Source: Streptomyces sp. Z26 (GTDB taxonomy: Bacteria; Actinomycetota; Actinomycetes; Streptomycetales; Streptomycetaceae). From it: a stretch of 64,000 bases of DNA. Below the pieces are notes generated by a model. That model was not told the origin of the DNA, ran no database searches, and saw only the letters and a list, made by a program, of their open reading frames with translations. Positions 62,559 to 64,000 of this stretch are shown piece after piece. The DNA lies in the NCBI RefSeq assembly GCF_003665095.1, contig NZ_RCHV01000002.1, positions 5,274,501 to 5,338,500 on the forward strand, written 5' to 3'. Each line of letters opens with the position of its first letter. The first letter of the stretch is position 1. A program made the position numbers and the translations under genes.

Positions 62559-62600
62559 CCGCGGCGGGGTGGAGCTGTGCGCCCCGCCCCGCCGCCGCGG
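62559..62600. terminator. Hairpin between the sulfurtransferase gene and sepH
   Basis: CCGCGGCGGGG pairs with CCCCGCCGCCGCGG with a 3-nt bulge and an internal loop, just outside the sepH stop. It is the likely terminator for both converging genes. Confidence 0.6.
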
Positions 62601-62601
62601 A

Positions 62602-63696
62602 TCAGTCCTTCTTCCGGCGCGTGCCGAAGACGATCTCGTCCCAACTCGGCACCGCCGCACGGCGGCCCGGACGCACGCCGTCCGCCTCCGCCTGCCGGTC
62701 GGTGTTGCCCGTCAGCCGGTCGCGGTGCGCGCCGACCGAACGGGGCATCAGCACGTCCGCGTACGCCGACCCGGCGCTGGCCGCCGGAGCCGGGGGCTCC
62801 ACCGCCTCGTCCTCCTCGGCGTCCTCCACCGGCGGCTGCTCGGCGGCCGGGGCCTCCGGGGGAGGCGGCAGCGCGGGCGGCGCGGGTGCCTCCGGTACGA
62901 CCATGTCGCCGCGGAAGCTGGGCACCGCCTCCAGCAGGCTGGTGAGCGAGTCGGACCCGCCGACGGCCTCGCCGTCGCCCGCGTCCGCGGCGGGCGCCGG
63001 GTCGAACTCGGCGGTCCGCTCGGTGCGTTCGGCCCGCTCCGCCCGCTCGCGCTCGTGCCGCTCGCCGCGGTCCCGGGGGAGCCGGGCGATGCGGGGCACG
63101 AATGGGAAGCTCGGCTCCGGGGTGTCGTCGGTCTCCCCGATGAGGCCGCGCGCCTCGTCGCCGACCGCCTGCACGAGGCGGCGCGGCGGGTCGTACGTCC
63201 AGGTCGCGGTGCGCGGCTCGCCCGCCAGCGAGTAGGTGAGCAGGACCTCCCAGGTGCCGTCGTCACGGCGCCACGAGTCCCACTGCGCGGTGTCCTTGTC
63301 GGCCCCGCGCAGCAGCAGCCGTTCGGAGACGGCCTCGCCCAGCTGCGGGCCGGTGTTCTCGCCGGGGCGGCGTACGGGCGTCTTGCGGGCCCGCTCGGCC
63401 ATGAACGCCCGTTCCGCCAGGACCGGTCCCTCGAAACGGCGCACCCGCTCCACGGGGATGCCCGCGAGCTGCGCGACCTCCTCGGCCGACGCGCCCGCCC
63501 GGATACGGGCCTGGATGTCGCGGGGGCGGAGGTGGCTCTCCACCTCGATCTCGATCTGGCCGAGCCGGGCACGGTCGTTCCGTACGGCGGCGCGCAGGCG
63601 CTCATCGATCGGAAGGGTGTATTCCGTGCTGTCGGCAGCCTTGAGCACCAGCCGTGTGCCGTCGTTGCTGACGGCCACGACACGCAGTTCGGGCAT
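62602..63696 (-). CDS. sepH: Cell division protein SepH
   Basis: A 364-residue FtsZ-binding protein of actinobacteria that promotes Z-ring assembly. The N-terminal DUF3071 domain (about 1-170) starts PELRVVAVSNDGTRLVLKA and contains a helix-turn-helix-like part (DIQARIRAGASAEEVAQLAGIPVERVRRFEGPVLAERAFMA). A long disordered Glu/Pro/Ala segment then leads to a short conserved C-terminal motif (AVPSWDEIVFGTRRKKD). The ATG at 63696 has GGGAGG six bases upstream, better than the GTG/ATG further upstream. It binds FtsZ through both ends in characterised homologues. Confidence 0.95.
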   Translation of the reverse strand: MPELRVVAVSNDGTRLVLKAADSTEYTLPIDERLRAAVRNDRARLGQIEIEVESHLRPRDIQARIRAGASAEEVAQLAGIPVERVRRFEGPVLAERAFMAERARKTPVRRPGENTGPQLGEAVSERLLLRGADKDTAQWDSWRRDDGTWEVLLTYSLAGEPRTATWTYDPPRRLVQAVGDEARGLIGETDDTPEPSFPFVPRIARLPRDRGERHERERAERAERTERTAEFDPAPAADAGDGEAVGGSDSLTSLLEAVPSFRGDMVVPEAPAPPALPPPPEAPAAEQPPVEDAEEDEAVEPPAPAASAGSAYADVLMPRSVGAHRDRLTGNTDRQAEADGVRPGRRAAVPSWDEIVFGTRRKKD

Positions 63697-63933
63697 GGGA
63701 ACCTCCCGGGTGGTGCCTGCCGACGTCACGTGCGTCGCTGCTCCCGCTAGACGAGTGTGGCCTGCCCGGGGGCAGCCCTGCTACAACTTTGCCGACATGC
63801 CCGGCGCGTCAATTCCGGGCCCTGATCCGCCGTGCTGACACGGTCACCTGCCACCACTCACGGTGACGGCGGTCACCCTGAGCTGTGCTGTCGGGTTGGA
63901 GTCGAGGCCAGGGCTCGTCACACTACTCCATTC

Positions 63934-64000
63934 GTGCCATCGGGGGTGGATCGACGCGCCACCGAACTTGCGCGCGCGCCCGCCCGTTGGGCCTCCCGTC
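63934..64000 (+). CDS. Possible first codons of an unidentified gene (partial)
   Basis: A frame starting GTG at 63934 (M-P-S-G-V-D-R-R-A-T-E-L-A-R) stays open to the end of the window with acceptable codon bias. A -10-like ACTACT (63922-63927) lies six bases upstream, which would make it leaderless. With only 22 codons the product cannot be identified. The 237 bases between sepH and this start contain a possible CTGCCC/GGGCAG stem but no gene. Confidence 0.4.
   Translation, partial: MPSGVDRRATELARAPARWASR

Overview
The window is about 73% G+C. Nearly every reading frame shows the strong third-position G/C bias, GTG starts, leaderless genes and convergent hairpins of a Streptomyces-type actinomycete. 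Gene content and order (lexA, nrdRJ, rnhB, recQ, hrdB, parE, parC, the M16 protease pair, ptsH, an acetyltransferase-acyl-CoA ligase and sepH) point to a conserved core part of a Streptomyces chromosome. I see no transposase, integrase, CRISPR array, rRNA or tRNA gene.

Layout. 1-6100: DNA repair and dNTP supply. This holds the end of a DinG-type helicase, lexA with an SOS box, and nrdR-nrdJ behind two phased NrdR boxes. 6100-13440: accessory and regulatory genes. These are a TerD-like protein with an elaborate upstream hairpin, a frameshifted NAD(P)-binding gene, a TetR/amidase divergon with twin operators, a DUF4937 gene, and a divergent multidrug MFS/TetR pair. 13477-19348: rnhB, two uncharacterised genes whose sequences look like degenerate nucleic-acid-enzyme domains, a RecQ helicase with a phosphoribosyltransferase-like tail, and an MFS exporter. 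19349-28470: two perfect DnaA boxes, DUF4192, a NUDIX protein with a winged-helix tail, a fused ABC protein, a FadR-type GntR regulator, the principal sigma factor hrdB, a secreted trypsin and a DUF7455 protein.

28902-49702 is bracketed by the two topoisomerase IV subunits, parE and parC. Between them lie a membrane protein/histidine kinase/response regulator operon, a DUF485-sodium:solute symporter pair overlapping an orphan DcuS-type kinase, and a LacI-controlled sugar locus (binding protein, two permeases, GH13 alpha-glucosidase, secreted beta-helix protein). A COG0523 GTPase follows. The sugar importer has no ATPase of its own and presumably borrows a shared one.

50046-64000: an M16 peptidase pair (one catalytic, one inactive), a c-di-AMP riboswitch controlling a secreted M23 endopeptidase, HPr, a protein acetyltransferase fused to an acyl-CoA ligase, DUF5998, a phosphodiesterase, thymidine kinase, a double-domain VOC protein, a sulfurtransferase and the cell-division protein SepH. 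The probable first codons of another gene end the window.

The most unusual material is the rnhB-recQ interval. Two small proteins there resemble an SF1-helicase C-terminal domain and a RadC/MPN domain that have lost their catalytic residues. Other points of note are the paired DnaA boxes, the nested hairpin upstream of terD, and the strong over-use of the word CGTACG throughout. I found no obviously new multi-gene defence or biosynthetic system.
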